A DNA stretch of 15,513 bases from Ichthyophonus hoferi (GCA_002751075.1 NAOQ01000193.1:43654-59166); one strand, 5' to 3'; positions 1 through 10,084 are shown, counted from the first letter of the stretch. A program made the numbers and translations. Notes: generated from the letters alone by a model not told the origin.

Positions 1-106
1 ATGATAGGTATAGTAGATAGGTTATAGTTATAGTAGGTATAGGTGTACATATGTAATTAAAATATAATACAGTCAAACTACAATATAACCAAACAGCAAT
101 AAAACT

Positions 107-126
107 TATATATATATATATATATT
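107..126. repeat. (TA)n microsatellite
   Basis: An uninterrupted alternating TA run of about 10 units. Shorter runs of the same kind lie near 537-552. Confidence 0.9.
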
Positions 127-183
127 TTAATATAATACATTTAAATATCAACCAATACGTACACGTTCCCGCATCATTCTCAT

Positions 184-208
184 GGTCATCGTCATCATCA
201 TCATCATC
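184..208. repeat. (TCA)n trinucleotide microsatellite
   Basis: About eight TCA units in an AT-rich context, with one G-containing interruption near the left end (TCATCGTCATCATCA). Confidence 0.85.
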
Positions 209-796
209 CTGTCCTCCCATAATCTATATCTTAGCCAATCCTTTCCAATATCACAATCGGTTGCTTTGTAACAATAACATAAAACTAGTACAGCCTACTT
301 AGAGTACACATTTCCTCAACGTATTCAATAGGATTAAGGATAACGTATTTTAAAATTTTAACATACGATACTCCTATTGATAATAACCTCGGAATTTATA
401 AAGTGGTATATGATTGGCAAACATACATTATAATTGCTTTTATTTTTATTATTGGGATCGCGTGATCATGAGTGGTAGGCAAAATTTTAATGCGGGACAG
501 AGCATATGAACCCTTATTTGGCATTATGCAGTTAACTATATATATATATATAATATAATATTCTAATAGAATATCTTATACTACAGTGCAGCAAGCATGA
601 CATACAACAATATAATGCACTTGAATACCCTACAATATATTAGCATGTTCATGTGTATATAAATCTATATTCTCATATATTCTTAAATATTCTTAGATAT
701 TCTCTTATGCCATAACAATCACCCACGTTTCGTCGCCGTTTTTGAGTGTATTTCCCATCCTCGTCTGAACAAGAGGAAATAACAAGAGAGATAAGA

Positions 797-838
797 ATAG
801 CAATAATAATAATAATAACAGTAATAACAATAATAATA
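797..838. repeat. (AAT)n trinucleotide microsatellite
   Basis: An imperfect run of AAT/ATA units broken by CAGT and AACA interruptions. On the minus strand it gives a tyrosine-rich spurious reading frame. Confidence 0.85.
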
Positions 839-1295
839 TCTATCCTTGTAGTAATGAGATAGTGTGATAAAATTAATGATGGTTATACATGATATACATT
901 TCAATCTACTATAGTATAATATATTATAGTACATTGCATTGTACTACACTATAACCTATAACAGTATATCAATGTAATGAAGCACCATCACACCCCTTTA
1001 ATCAGCAACATATTCATACACATAAACATATACACTTATACACTTATATAGATACAGGTATATATATACATCTCAACCTTTATAATCAAAATGGACCCTC
1101 CTTATTCCCTATCAAACATATAGTACATGTACGTGCAAGTATACCCAGAGCATAGTACTCATTGCATATTGTATTAATATTTATTAGCGATTGTTGTTAT
1201 ACCATTGCTGTTTTGCCTTCCATAAGACGCCATGGTGCATTTATTGGAGGTGTGTTACTAGGAATACAGCCAGTGGCAAAGAAAAGGACCTATGC

Positions 1296-1381
1296 GTGAA
1301 AAGAGAGAAAGAGAAAGAGAAAGATAGAGAGAAGGGTAGAGAGATAGAGAAAGGAAAGAAAGATAGTAAGAGAAAGAATGA
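1296..1381. repeat. Purine-rich GA/GAAA tract
   Basis: About 85 bases of almost pure purine on the plus strand, made of GAGA and GAAA units with an occasional T. Tracts of this kind can form triplex DNA and are prone to slippage. The Lys/Glu/Arg-rich frame that crosses it is a composition artefact. Confidence 0.85.
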
Positions 1382-1619
1382 GATTGGGATAAAATACAAG
1401 GTTGACATGAACAAAATTAGAATCACATATTAAATTAAAGAAATTTTTCATAGATGTAAAGAAAATAAGGTTAAATTGGGTCTTTGGCAAATATATATAT
1501 ACCTACCCACAAGCACACAAAAAACCTATACCCGTCTTCCTTCCAACCTATATGTATGCTATCATACTATCGACCATATTATAATACACCCATACAGACA
1601 GTGTATATTGGTATCATAC

Positions 1620-1692
1620 TATCGTACATACGTATATACAAACATACATAATACATACATACAAAGCATACATACATGCATACATACCGTAC
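1620..1692. repeat. (ATAC)n tetranucleotide microsatellite
   Basis: An imperfect array of ATAC/CATA units with GTAT and TGCA interruptions. Just upstream the 12-mer ATCATACTATCG occurs twice (about 1560 and 1611), so the area has also undergone local duplication. Confidence 0.85.
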
Positions 1693-1835
1693 AGTGTATA
1701 GTACTACAGATTATTATGGACTGACAACCTAATGTAAAACTTACGTAAGTCTGACCAATATGCAATATGATGAGCCACCTCGCACTGCTATTGGTTTATA
1801 CGCACGAGCAGGCGCACAATTGGGTTATGTGATAA

Positions 1836-2040
1836 AATACAATAATGTATAATATAATACAAAACATGCCTTTTCTTATTATATTATATTAAATCATATT
1901 TAATTGTATTGAATCATACCATAATGTATTTTATTGCATTATAGTATATAATATTGCATTATATTACCATATAATCTTTTCTAATATATTATTACATTAT
2001 ATTACGTGGTTTTGTATTAAAAATATATTATATTCCATGT
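1836..2040. repeat. Degenerate pentanucleotide-period AT array
   Basis: Around 200 bases built largely of 5-bp words such as ATAAT, TTATA, TGTAT and TGCAT in loose tandem. The array is too degenerate for a clean consensus. The same word set recurs at 899-960, 3040-3120, 8752-8790, 11105-11160 and 14466-14522. Confidence 0.5.
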
Positions 2041-2095
2041 CACATATTCGTGTAGTTATTCTACTTTATATGGATTGCCACATTGTTTAAACAAT

Positions 2096-2255
2096 ACCTT
2101 GACAATGACGCATGCCAGATGGCGGACTATAATGTAGACGGAGCTAGAGGCACTGTCTCCATCACGCAATGGTTAATTTATACCATTATAAACACTGATG
2201 TGGTGAGACTGAATTAGGATCAGACTGTATACCATATTATATTAGCTATATAGGA
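2096..2255 (+). mobile_element. Ty1/copia RT fossil, N-terminal RT fragment
   Basis: Seen: short plus-strand frames here carry the residue pattern of the start of a copia-type reverse transcriptase. It has a W-R-x-x-M motif, then TELEAL, then an RNG-like segment, followed by a weaker V-R-L-N-like stretch where the family has its W-V-x-K/R region. Known: Ty1/copia RT domains begin with this tryptophan-methionine-glutamate pattern. Inferred: a short, old, broken fragment of a copia pol gene with several lesions; no gag, protease or integrase is visible next to it. Similarity was judged by eye only, so the match could be weaker than it looks. Confidence 0.5.
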
Positions 2256-2259
2256 GTTA

Positions 2260-2420
2260 ATCTGAATCTGAATTATTAATCCGTAGGTTTGATACATAAT
2301 CTCTGCTATTTGATTAATAGAAGTTAATAAGTAAATAGAATATGTGTTCTATTCCCATATAAATAAAAACTTAAATACGCTATCATTTTAAGGGATTACA
2401 TATGTTCCAACGATTACATT
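2260..2420 (+). mobile_element. LTR-like relic (copia-associated, tentative)
   Basis: This stretch shares an ordered set of words with 6240-6343: GTAGGTTTGA, then a CTCT-CTAT-TGATTAA block, then an ATTACA-TATG-TCCAAC block. The second region lies downstream of a copia RNase H domain, where a 3' LTR would be expected. The two are strongly diverged. I infer relics of related LTRs, but the outer ends cannot be placed. Confidence 0.35.
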
Positions 2421-2664
2421 CATATAAAAGAAGTTAAATAGAAGAATAAAAATATAAAAATTAAGCATTATTCAATGGGAATCCTATTCGCTACTACAGG
2501 GCGGCTATTATTATTTAATGAATAAAAAACCTATTTGACCATAAAAGGTGCCAAGAAAGCCAATACTGCATTATATTACATTGTATTATATTATATTCCA
2601 ACTACAACACAGGCTGTAATTAAAAAATGTGGTTACTAAGTTTCACACCTCTGAAATACGTATC

Positions 2665-2877
2665 AAGAAATATATGGTTACCAGGGATGCTATTATTTAT
2701 ATAGACACCCCATACTTGACACATTTTAATAGTAAAAATATCCTAAGTAGGTTTACATCGATTTATAAAACCCAAGAAATATATGGTTACCAGGGATGTT
2801 ATTATTTATATAGACATCCCATACCTGACACATTTTAGCAAAAATATTCTAATTAGGTTTACATCGATTTATAAAAC
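2665..2877. repeat. Tandem duplication, 109-bp unit, two copies
   Basis: The unit starting at CAAGAAATATATGG (2665) recurs 109 bases later (2774) and runs to the end of TTTACATCGATTTATAAAAC. The copies differ by roughly seven substitutions and one 3-base gap, so the duplication is moderately old. The open frame that spans it has no recognisable protein features. Confidence 0.9.
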
Positions 2878-2880
2878 TAG

Positions 2881-3540
2881 TGCCCATTGTCCGCAATTCA
2901 GCTAACTGTCAAAAATAATGTTATCATTAGTTTCTTAACACTGTAAAGTCAAATTAAAAAACAATTGAGATAACAACTTGATTCTGTGCGTTTAAATTAC
3001 AAGAGAGTTAAGATTCAAAGTTGATATGATCGCATGTTTGTGTAATAGTATGATAGCATAATAGTATGACAGTATAATAGACATATTACAATATATTACT
3101 ATACTATACCATATACTGTAGCAGCATTTCTGAACTTGTAGAATGTACCATACTATGAATGGAAAGAAATATAAGACTCAAGCCTGTGAGATCTTACTGT
3201 TACACTTTACATATTTCAGTTTACCAAAACTAGAATGGCTGCCGGAACCACTGTCTGAGGACCTCTTTGGTACTTGTAACCAACTGAACCTTACCTAACA
3301 TATTTTTATCTTTTATATAATTCATGCTTAAATTGAAAGTATCATGAAATGAAATTTGCACTCCATTAAACCAATTAGATTTGTACAAATAATTAACTTG
3401 CCAGTAGAATCGTTATATTACTAAGTGGAATAGTTTCTACACCATTCTAGCCTTACGACTATGCCGGTAAAACGCTACAGGTAATAAATGCAACTTATAT
3501 ATATATAGTTTATATACTATGCAGTTAGATACAGTGGTGT
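2881..3540. other. AT-rich intergenic DNA, nothing recognised
   Basis: No supported coding region. The 3040-3120 part has ATAGTATGA-like words with a rough pentameric period. The remainder is unstructured AT-rich DNA. Confidence 0.5.
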
Positions 3541-3547
3541 GATGACA

Positions 3548-3570
3548 ATATATATATATATATATATATT
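3548..3570. repeat. (AT)n microsatellite
   Basis: An uninterrupted alternating AT run of about 11 units. Confidence 0.9.
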
Positions 3571-3974
3571 AGCTTCATGTACTCTTATTATGAAAGTTAA
3601 CACCAAAAAATGTAATTTCATTAGCATAGTAGTTTTAATTTTTATATTATGGGAATTTGCCAATAAAATCTTGATGTTATCTGTGGAGGGGGTCATACAC
3701 GGCTCAGATACAAATATGCGTTTCAATAAGAGAATAGCATTATATATAAAAACCATAACCTAATATGAATATCTAATATATATACATCATAATATAGGGG
3801 TTTCGATACAAATGACTGATCTGTTGACCAGTATAACAAGTTTCCGGATCAAAAAGAAAAAGAAAAAAAATAGAAAAAAATTACGTAGTTTTCAAGAGAA
3901 TATATATAATTCTTTTAAAATGAAAAGGATAACTCAATATATATATATTACAATTTTGATAGGCAGATATTTTA
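3571..3974. other. AT-rich intergenic DNA, nothing recognised
   Basis: Short overlapping frames on both strands are low-complexity translations, rich in Ile, Tyr and Lys. A poly-A-rich patch lies at about 3851-3880. Confidence 0.5.
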
Positions 3975-4056
3975 TAATTCGGATCAGCAAAATTATCATA
4001 TTGATCGACAGATTGTAATTCGGATCGGGAAAATCATCATATTGGTCGACATCTAT
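3975..4056. repeat. Tandem duplication, 41-bp unit, two copies
   Basis: The unit beginning TAATTCGGATC (3975) repeats at 4016. Each copy ends in a CATATTG-TCGAC block. A third, weaker relative (ATTTTGATAGGCAGAT) just upstream at about 3952-3967 hints at an earlier unit. Confidence 0.8.
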
Positions 4057-4603
4057 CATTTGGATTGAACCCCCCTATATTAATACAATTTATATACCAT
4101 AATATTAATATATATAATCTATATAGCTGACTTTTGTTAGACAGAAGACCACTGAGGCTCACTACTGTGCTCTTATTTGCATGGCTCTTTAGCTGATTTT
4201 CTGATTACTGTAAAACATGTATTGACAAATCAATGTACCTGGTTAAGAATGTTATTCAATTAACTAATCTTGGAGCAATCGTTTCATGATATGCTTGTTA
4301 CCCGAAGTTTGGCCGAAATACACATTCATTCGGAGTTAACGGAGTCAACATGAACACAATACTGATAACATTTTTAAAACAATATCACAGTACCCTATAA
4401 ATCTAGATCAGTGTTAACAGTTTAGATAACCAGTAGTTACAGCTAACTAATCCAATCCCAGCAATATTTACCCTAGATTCTACTGTTTCTACTCAATTAT
4501 ATAAAAACATTTTGTGAACTAATTTCAAGTCGAAAGCCCAAGATTGTAGGAATAGGTAAAACTTGACCATTCCTTTGAATTGTGCTTACTTTTATGTATG
4601 CGC
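4057..4603. other. Intergenic DNA, nothing recognised
   Basis: No coding region or RNA gene could be supported. Composition is AT-rich with no clear repeat structure. Confidence 0.5.
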
Positions 4604-4629
4604 ATATATATATATATATATATATATAT
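4604..4629. repeat. (AT)n microsatellite
   Basis: An uninterrupted alternating run of about 13 units. It is the source of a Tyr-Ile repeat in a spurious minus-strand frame. Confidence 0.9.
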
Positions 4630-4850
4630 GGCGGTGGATAGCCATTGGCAATTTTCTTATATTCAAAACTGACGCTCGAAACAACTCTAGCTAGAACCCT
4701 ATGAGATAAAATCAAATAGTATGTAATATAATGGTATAGCCACAGGTATGAGCAACTATAAATGAATTGCCTTTGACTTCCCGCATGGGTTGTGCAAGTT
4801 TCACAGATTATTATACAGACTAAAACAATCTGCATTGGTCTGGCAGCATA

Positions 4851-4910
4851 CCTTAGCTGTATTCTTGGCTCCTTAGCTATATTCTTGGCTCCTTAGCTAT
4901 ATTCTTGGCT
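4851..4910. repeat. Minisatellite, 20-bp unit, three copies
   Basis: Three adjacent copies of CCTTAGCTATATTCTTGGCT; the first has G in place of one A. A partial fourth start (ACTTAGC) follows. The array directly precedes a copia RT fossil and is bracketed by a 15-base inverted repeat (4831-4845 and 4923-4937). Confidence 0.95.
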
Positions 4911-4919
4911 ACTTAGCAC

Positions 4920-5922
4920 CTTTGCCTGACCAATGCTGACCCGTGCCTATTTGTATCTTACAGCACGCCAAACCTCCTGGCTATATGTGTCTACGTGGAT
5001 GACATGTTAATCGTTTCTTATAACAGCATTATTATAAGAAGGCTAATTGACAGCATGAAGGAATGATTTAAAACCAATGATATGTGATTCCCAGCCGAAT
5101 ATTCTGAGATTTCAAATTCGGAAGGACAGTCAACGGTCAATACACTTAACCCAGGATGGGTACATGAAAGACATGTTAAGATCCTACGACATGGAGGGCG
5201 TTAGGTGAACCGTGTCCCCAATCCTTCCCAACCATGTGTCAGTCTTAGAAAAAGGACACAGCATCAACCCCAAGGTGCAATATCAGGGCATACCAAAAAG
5301 TAATAGGTTGCCTTCTATGGATATCTCGATTGATTAGGCCAGACCTGGTTTTGGTGGTCAGCTACCTAGGACGTTTTGCATTATATCCATCTCAATCCCA
5401 CTGGAAGATAGTACTTTATTTGATAGCCTACCTCAACACATTCCCGGATATAGGTCTGGTTTATCATAAAAATCATCCTTAGAACTAAAACCATATTTAG
5501 ATGCAGACTTTGCAGGAGATAGGGCTACCAACAAGTCAACAATAGAGTGTATGCTGTTTTTAAACCACACACCAGTATCACGGTTAGCAAGAAACAGTTA
5601 ATAGGGGCTTCATCAAGCACAGAGGTTGAGTATATCTCACTCAGTACAGTGGTTCATAAGATTGCATGGATTTTCAGTGTCAGAAAGTGCTGGTATTGTG
5701 ACAGGTCCAGCGCCCATTTATAAGAACAATCAATTCACAATATGGATCTCGGAAAACAAGAGGATCACCAAGAACGTCAAACACATCCATGTCAAGTACC
5801 ACTACACCGAAGAGGCCATTAGGAATGGGGATATAGATATCAAACCGATCTGCACTCATGGCCGAAAAGGAGACAACCTCACCAAGGCTTTAGCTCCTGT
5901 TCAGTTCATGAATGACCGCTGA
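4920..5922 (+). mobile_element. Ty1/copia fossil: partial RT and RNase H
   Basis: Seen, in order on the plus strand: an ADPCLF-like segment, the YVDD catalytic-loop motif of copia RT near 4990-5010, an RPDLV/YLGRF/HW block near 5330-5410 that matches the end of copia RT, a DADFAGDRAT-like RNase H motif near 5500-5530, and SSTEVEY near 5620. The last single frame (5626-5922) reads through the RNase H C-terminal half, including a KHIHVKYHY motif and a terminal D-x-x-TKAL block. Known: this order is diagnostic of Ty1/copia pol. The element is broken by several lesions and lacks recognisable gag, protease and integrase, so it is an old, 5'-truncated copy. The region is more GC-rich than its flanks. 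Confidence 0.9.
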
Positions 5923-5972
5923 AAACTAACCCTCGATGAGTAAGTAACATCCAAACAGATATGTAAGGTGAG

Positions 5973-6343
5973 TGTTGAAGTACTTCAGCCCCTACAAGTG
6001 TTAGGGTGAATACTTCATTATGTCTTGTACGAAAATACTTATTGTTCATGTAGCATTGTATCTCTAAATATTCAGTAGCGTTTACAATGAGGTTTCAATC
6101 GGTAATTAAGAATTAGGCATTAATTGTCATTAATCGACTACATGATGTCACTACTTGTATTTAATTAGGACTAGATGTTTAGTGCAGTCAAGCACGTAAA
6201 TTTACCGTAGTTTTAAATGGTGTCGGTTATCTGCATTTTAATCATTATTATGTAGGTTTGACAGATAAACTCTACTATCTGATTAAAACCAGATAATAAA
6301 TATGAAATCATTATAACATATTACACATGGTCCAACCTTAACA
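5973..6343 (+). mobile_element. Probable 3' LTR of the copia fossil
   Basis: About 50 bases after the RNase H end there is a TGTTGAAG start, preceded by a weakly purine-rich stretch. A matching CCTTAACA-type end lies 371 bases on, so the short inverted termini are TGTTGAAG and CTTAACA. The interior has a run resembling LTR signals (GATTAAAACCAGATAATAAA) and shares blocks with 2260-2420. The position fits a 3' LTR. The exact ends are inferred, and no matching 5' LTR or target duplication was confirmed. Confidence 0.45.
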
Positions 6344-6813
6344 AGGACAAGCTCTAGTGTGTACACTGATAAATAACACGTTGGCTCATAATTACTTTTA
6401 GTATTTCTATGGCAGGCTCGAATCAGGTTTTCCACTGGACAGAAAAAAAAAAAATCGATGTTGTCTAATGTGGTAAATGAGAAAACTTTAAAACCTAAAG
6501 CAGTGATTCCTTTGTTTATTTGTTATTAATTTTTGAAATTATTCAATTCAAAAAGCAAACTTAATGCGTCTAGAGGTAATAATCTAACGTACATTAGTAT
6601 GAAATTCCAATGATGTGTTATATTATAAGATATAGCATAGATGTATGTATATATATACATACAGAGATTACATCAATATGCTTGTATTGCACGCCTGAAC
6701 ACAGCTGGAAATGTATTGAACCTATGTACAATCTGTGTACATCCTGCGATAAATTCGCGATTACATGCATAATCACCATACCATAATTAACTACACTGTA
6801 CTATATCACCCAC
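6344..6813. other. 3' flank of the MYND gene
   Basis: No coding sequence. On the minus strand this is the region just past the stop codon, so it should include the 3' UTR. A canonical AATAAA (minus strand) lies at 6515-6520, 294 bases past the stop; only variants are nearer. A short A-run sits at about 6444-6453. Confidence 0.5.
6515..6520 (-). terminator. Candidate polyadenylation signal of the MYND gene
   Basis: AATAAA on the minus strand, 294 bases downstream of the stop codon. In DNA this AT-rich such hexamers occur often by chance, so this is only a candidate. Confidence 0.25.
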
Positions 6814-9800
6814 TTATTTCTTTTTGTTCTTACCACCTTTGGTGGCAGGTTTCTTGGTAGAAGCCTTAGAATCTCCAACACACTCCTCCTTGTGGCCTGC
6901 CTTCCAATGTGCTAACTGGCATTCCTTGTTGCAATACGTTGCGGTATTGCACCCACCACAACGTTTTAGCTTGACTGGGCCCTCAGGTTTCTTACACTGA
7001 CTGCATTCAGGCCACTGGGAAGATTTGGCAGGAGTAGTTGTAGTTGTAGGCTTGGGAGTGGCTGCTACTTTGGTAGCACTGCCATGGTCATGTGTACATC
7101 CACCTACGGAAATGAAACCAGTATGGAACAGGGAAGGTGTAAATATATGTATGATGGGTTGGACAGTTGAGTGTGAGAACCCAAGTTTTCACTGTATTTA
7201 AGTAGATAGTTCTTTATTATTGCTATTACATTTATTCCATCTATTACAGAGAAAAATAAATCGTTTCTAAGCCGTCTAATGGCAAATTGCTGACAAGCAC
7301 TGTTTGTTAACCTAGATCCAAAACCCTTGCCAAGCAAACTAGTCTATAGAGCGGTTTTTACACAGAAACCAATTAGAACTTTATGCACATACATATTTGG
7401 CAATTTTGGACGAAGTGTGGCTTGAATTAAAAGAATAACCATATGGGGCCATATTAAATATAATCAAAGACTTCCAACATCATCCAGTAGTATAAAGAAA
7501 GACATGTGTCATATGAATTTAGACCATGAAACTCTGACATAGAACAATGACAGTGAAGACTTGTACTAGAACAATATGGAAGCAAACAATATATATATAT
7601 ATATATATATTATGGTATGTGTATACAGTGGTACAAGAAATCGTAATGACAAGCTGACAACATATACAGGAATAAAACAAGAAAAGAAACAAATATATGC
7701 AGACATGCTTGCGTTTTCATAATATAAAGATATTCAAAGAATAAAGTAGTAGCATGCGCAGTCTGATTAACTATACAAATGACTTGTTCATTGCGAATAT
7801 AATAGTTGAGTAATTTGCATGTATATCCTATATCAAGGCACGGGTTAGCTTTAAATCACTCACATAACTGTAATAATGTATTATAAATGAAACTACTATC
7901 TATTGTATTAAGTTCTATTTGACATATGCTCTAGGTAACCAGCCAATAAGAAGAATTAGTGTCAAAAATCTCCTATTAGACTAATTAGGAAATATATATT
8001 TTCCATAACACAATGAATAAATCTAATGTAATGGCAACAATAAGGAATAATCTACAAAAGCATAGTAAAAAACTTGGATTCTAACATGAAGTAATTATGG
8101 AACAAAAATCAAAAGTAGTACCTCTTAATTCGGTATTTCTTCAATTATAAATAAATATAGGTCACAAGGAGCAAACCTGTCTCTACATATTTCCAACAAA
8201 AAAGCATATAGAATATTACATACCAGCACCGTGGCTATGACCGTGGGCATGACCCTCAGTGTCATCGTGAGAATGACCACTATGGTCACCGTGGCTGTGA
8301 TTATGATCGTGATCATGGCAGTCCTTATCATCACATTCGCCAAAGATAGATGACAGCTTCTCTGTAAGGGAATGAATGAATGGTAAGTAATTAATTAAAA
8401 TAGGTAACAACTGACATCTTTATTGATAAGGTAGAGCCCTAAAGGATAGTAATATAGGATACTACAATAGTATGGTAAGGTATTGAGCGACCTAGATCTA
8501 GTACAAGATAGACTCTTTACCTGTGACATAGCCATTTTAAATTGAGGAAATACCAAATTAAGAGGTATTTTAACTATTTTTTCGTCAGACTTCGTATGCA
8601 CTAGTAATATTAATTATTAATAATATTTAATGATTATAACTGCATAATGAAATGTCTAAATTAAATAAACATACATAAACATGCTGCCAGTTCATACATA
8701 GATGTAGATCTATTAGGATATATTTCAATTTGGGTCGATCCAAATAAAAATACAATATAGTACAACATAATAAAATACAATACACCACAGATATTATGCC
8801 CAGTTCCAAATGCCTTCAAAGTACTCAACTACCCCTTAGTGCATTGTTTTAACCTTAGTGTCATATACATCATACTCTCGTGGATTCAACCTAACCCATA
8901 GCCTAGTTCATATTTACGGTGGTCATAAATTGCACGCAAATAAAAACAAAAATATCATTCAAAATAATTATGATAGTGCATATATATCCAATTTCACACA
9001 TGTACTGCAAGAATTAGTTAATTGGAGTGTAAATATGCCTTAGCTATGTAAAATTGCAACACATCCTCCACCATCTCTCTTTCGGATACAAAGACCCAAT
9101 GTTGTATATAGCATGATATGACATGGCACGATATATAGTTTAGTATAATATAATACCCATACAACACTCACCAGGACGCTTTCCAGGGGCAACAATTCCA
9201 ACATGGGCCATCATCTCCAGACAGTTATTAGCAGTATGAATGAACACTTTGTTACTGCTATCCAACATGCTAGTAAGAGCAGGCACTACAATAGACTTCA
9301 CCAGTACCGCCAAGGCCTTGGAATCATCGGCAGTCTTATCCTCTTCAAATACAACCGTGTGGGCAACAAGACATGCGCAGATACTAGACCAGAATCTCAT
9401 ACTGGTCTCTGCAACATTGGCAGGCATTTCTACAGGGTCAGGCCTACCTGAACGGTAGAATGAAAGAGTTACATCTTCATCCTTAGTGAGGTCTGCGATG
9501 TTCCTGAGCGTCTTTTCTGAAAGCAATAGAGGGAGGAGTATGGATTTGTCTTCTTTGTTGTCAAGGAGATCAGCGTGGGCAAAGAGCTCAGTGAGTCCCT
9601 TCACAGCCATCATTCTTGTAGTCAAAGGGTGTCTATCCAGCATGTAGTATGCAAAGAAGTCCAGCATGCCATCCACTTCAAGCATGGGAACGTAGTTCTC
9701 ATCCTTGATGGCAAGCTCAGCCAGAGAATACATGGCAAGGTACTGGCAGGTGTCAAACTCACTGTTACCTGCACACTTCTCAACTAGGCGCTTGAATGCA

Positions 9801-10084
9801 GGAACCATGCCCAACTTATACAGTTCTTCCATATAGGCATCTTCACTGACAATACCAGCTAGGAATATCCACCCATCACTACCAGGTCCTCCCTCAGGCC
9901 CAGTGAGCTTGTCAAGAGCAGCTTTAGCTTCGTCTTCAGGAAAGGGTTCAACGTCACGCTTTTCAAATGTGCCTACTACATCTTCATAAATGCGTTGTTG
10001 TTCTTCAGGTGATAAATTGTCGTATCCTTTAACAAGGGATGCTGCTATCTTATCAAAATCTTCTCTGGAATGAATCCCCGACAT
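6814..10084 (-). CDS. Helical-repeat protein with His-rich segment and C-terminal MYND zinc finger
   Basis: Three exons: 10084-9172, 8361-8224 and 7103-6814. Donors are GTGAGT and GTATGT, acceptors TTACAG and CCGTAG, and both introns are phase 1. The product is 446 residues. Residues 1-304 form a leucine- and alanine-rich alpha-helical body that looks ARM/HEAT-like; no exact family was recognised. Exon 2 (305-351) is CxxxxC followed by H-x-H repeats, with 12 His between 320 and 348, then C353, H355 and H357 in exon 3. A Thr/Pro linker leads to a MYND finger: C384, C387, C399, C402, C408, C412, H421 and C425, spaced C-x2-C-x11-C-x2-C-x5-C-x3-C-x8-H-x3-C, with all eight zinc ligands present. 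The tail is Lys-rich. MYND domains usually bind proline-rich peptides in partner proteins. No signal peptide or membrane segment is seen. The start is the first ATG of a well-composed frame in CAAAAACCATG context. The gene appears intact. Its function is unknown; a scaffold or a metal-responsive adaptor would be guesses. Confidence 0.9.
7589..7610. repeat. (AT)n microsatellite in intron 2
   Basis: An uninterrupted alternating AT run of about 11 units within the long intron of the MYND gene. Confidence 0.9.
8130..8194 (+). repeat. 65-bp dispersed repeat, copy 1
   Basis: Starts TCGGTA and ends TATTTCC, with the core GGTCACAAGGAGCAAACCTG. It aligns without gaps to the reverse complement of 12558-12622 over all 65 bases with eight differences, seven of them transitions. 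It lies in intron 2 of the MYND gene, antisense to that gene. The family is not recognised; it could be the end of a larger non-autonomous element or a conserved non-coding RNA. Confidence 0.85.
8362..9171 (-). other. Intron 1 of the MYND gene (810 bp)
   Basis: Begins GTGAGT and ends in a pyrimidine-containing CCCTTACAG. The 8752-8790 part carries AATAC/AATAT-type pentamers. Short frames inside are not coding. Confidence 0.85.

Larger units (their letters stand above)
1..2095. other. AT-rich intergenic DNA, no gene seen
   Basis: No open frame here has convincing protein-like composition, and the short ones come from simple-sequence DNA. The stretch holds several microsatellites, listed separately, and degenerate runs of TATAA, TGTAT and TGCAT pentamers. 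Nothing resembling an RNA gene was recognised by eye. Confidence 0.6.
7104..8223 (-). other. Intron 2 of the MYND gene (1120 bp)
   Basis: Begins GTATGT just after the His-rich exon and ends CCGTAG before the MYND exon. It holds an (AT)n run at 7589-7610 and one copy of a 65-bp repeat (8130-8194) about 30 bases from the donor, in the strand opposite to the gene. No gene nested inside was found. Confidence 0.85.

Noticed and set aside
1191-1490. Open frames on both strands over the purine-rich tract
   Set aside because: They are products of the GA/GAAA simple repeat (Lys/Glu on one strand, Ser/Phe/Leu on the other).
3517-4018. Several overlapping short frames on both strands
   Set aside because: Ile/Tyr/Lys-rich translations of AT-rich DNA with a microsatellite; no start context or motif support.
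4497-4835. 112-codon minus-strand open frame
   Set aside because: It runs through an (AT)n microsatellite giving Tyr-Ile repeats, has no family-like motif, and its length is plausible by chance.
5626-5922. 98-codon plus-strand frame as a separate host gene
   Set aside because: Its motifs are those of copia RNase H and it continues the order of the fossil upstream.
6405-6435. B-box-like CTCGAATC suggestive of a tRNA or SINE
   Set aside because: The T-arm cannot pair and there is no A-box or acceptor stem at the right distance.
8125-8343. Alternative minus-strand frame rich in Ile, Thr and Val across the His-rich exon
   Set aside because: It is a shadow of the exon: the His frame has matching splice sites and phases on both sides, the other frame does not.
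9203-9787. Plus-strand frames inside the first MYND exon
   Set aside because: They are antisense shadows of a well-supported coding exon.
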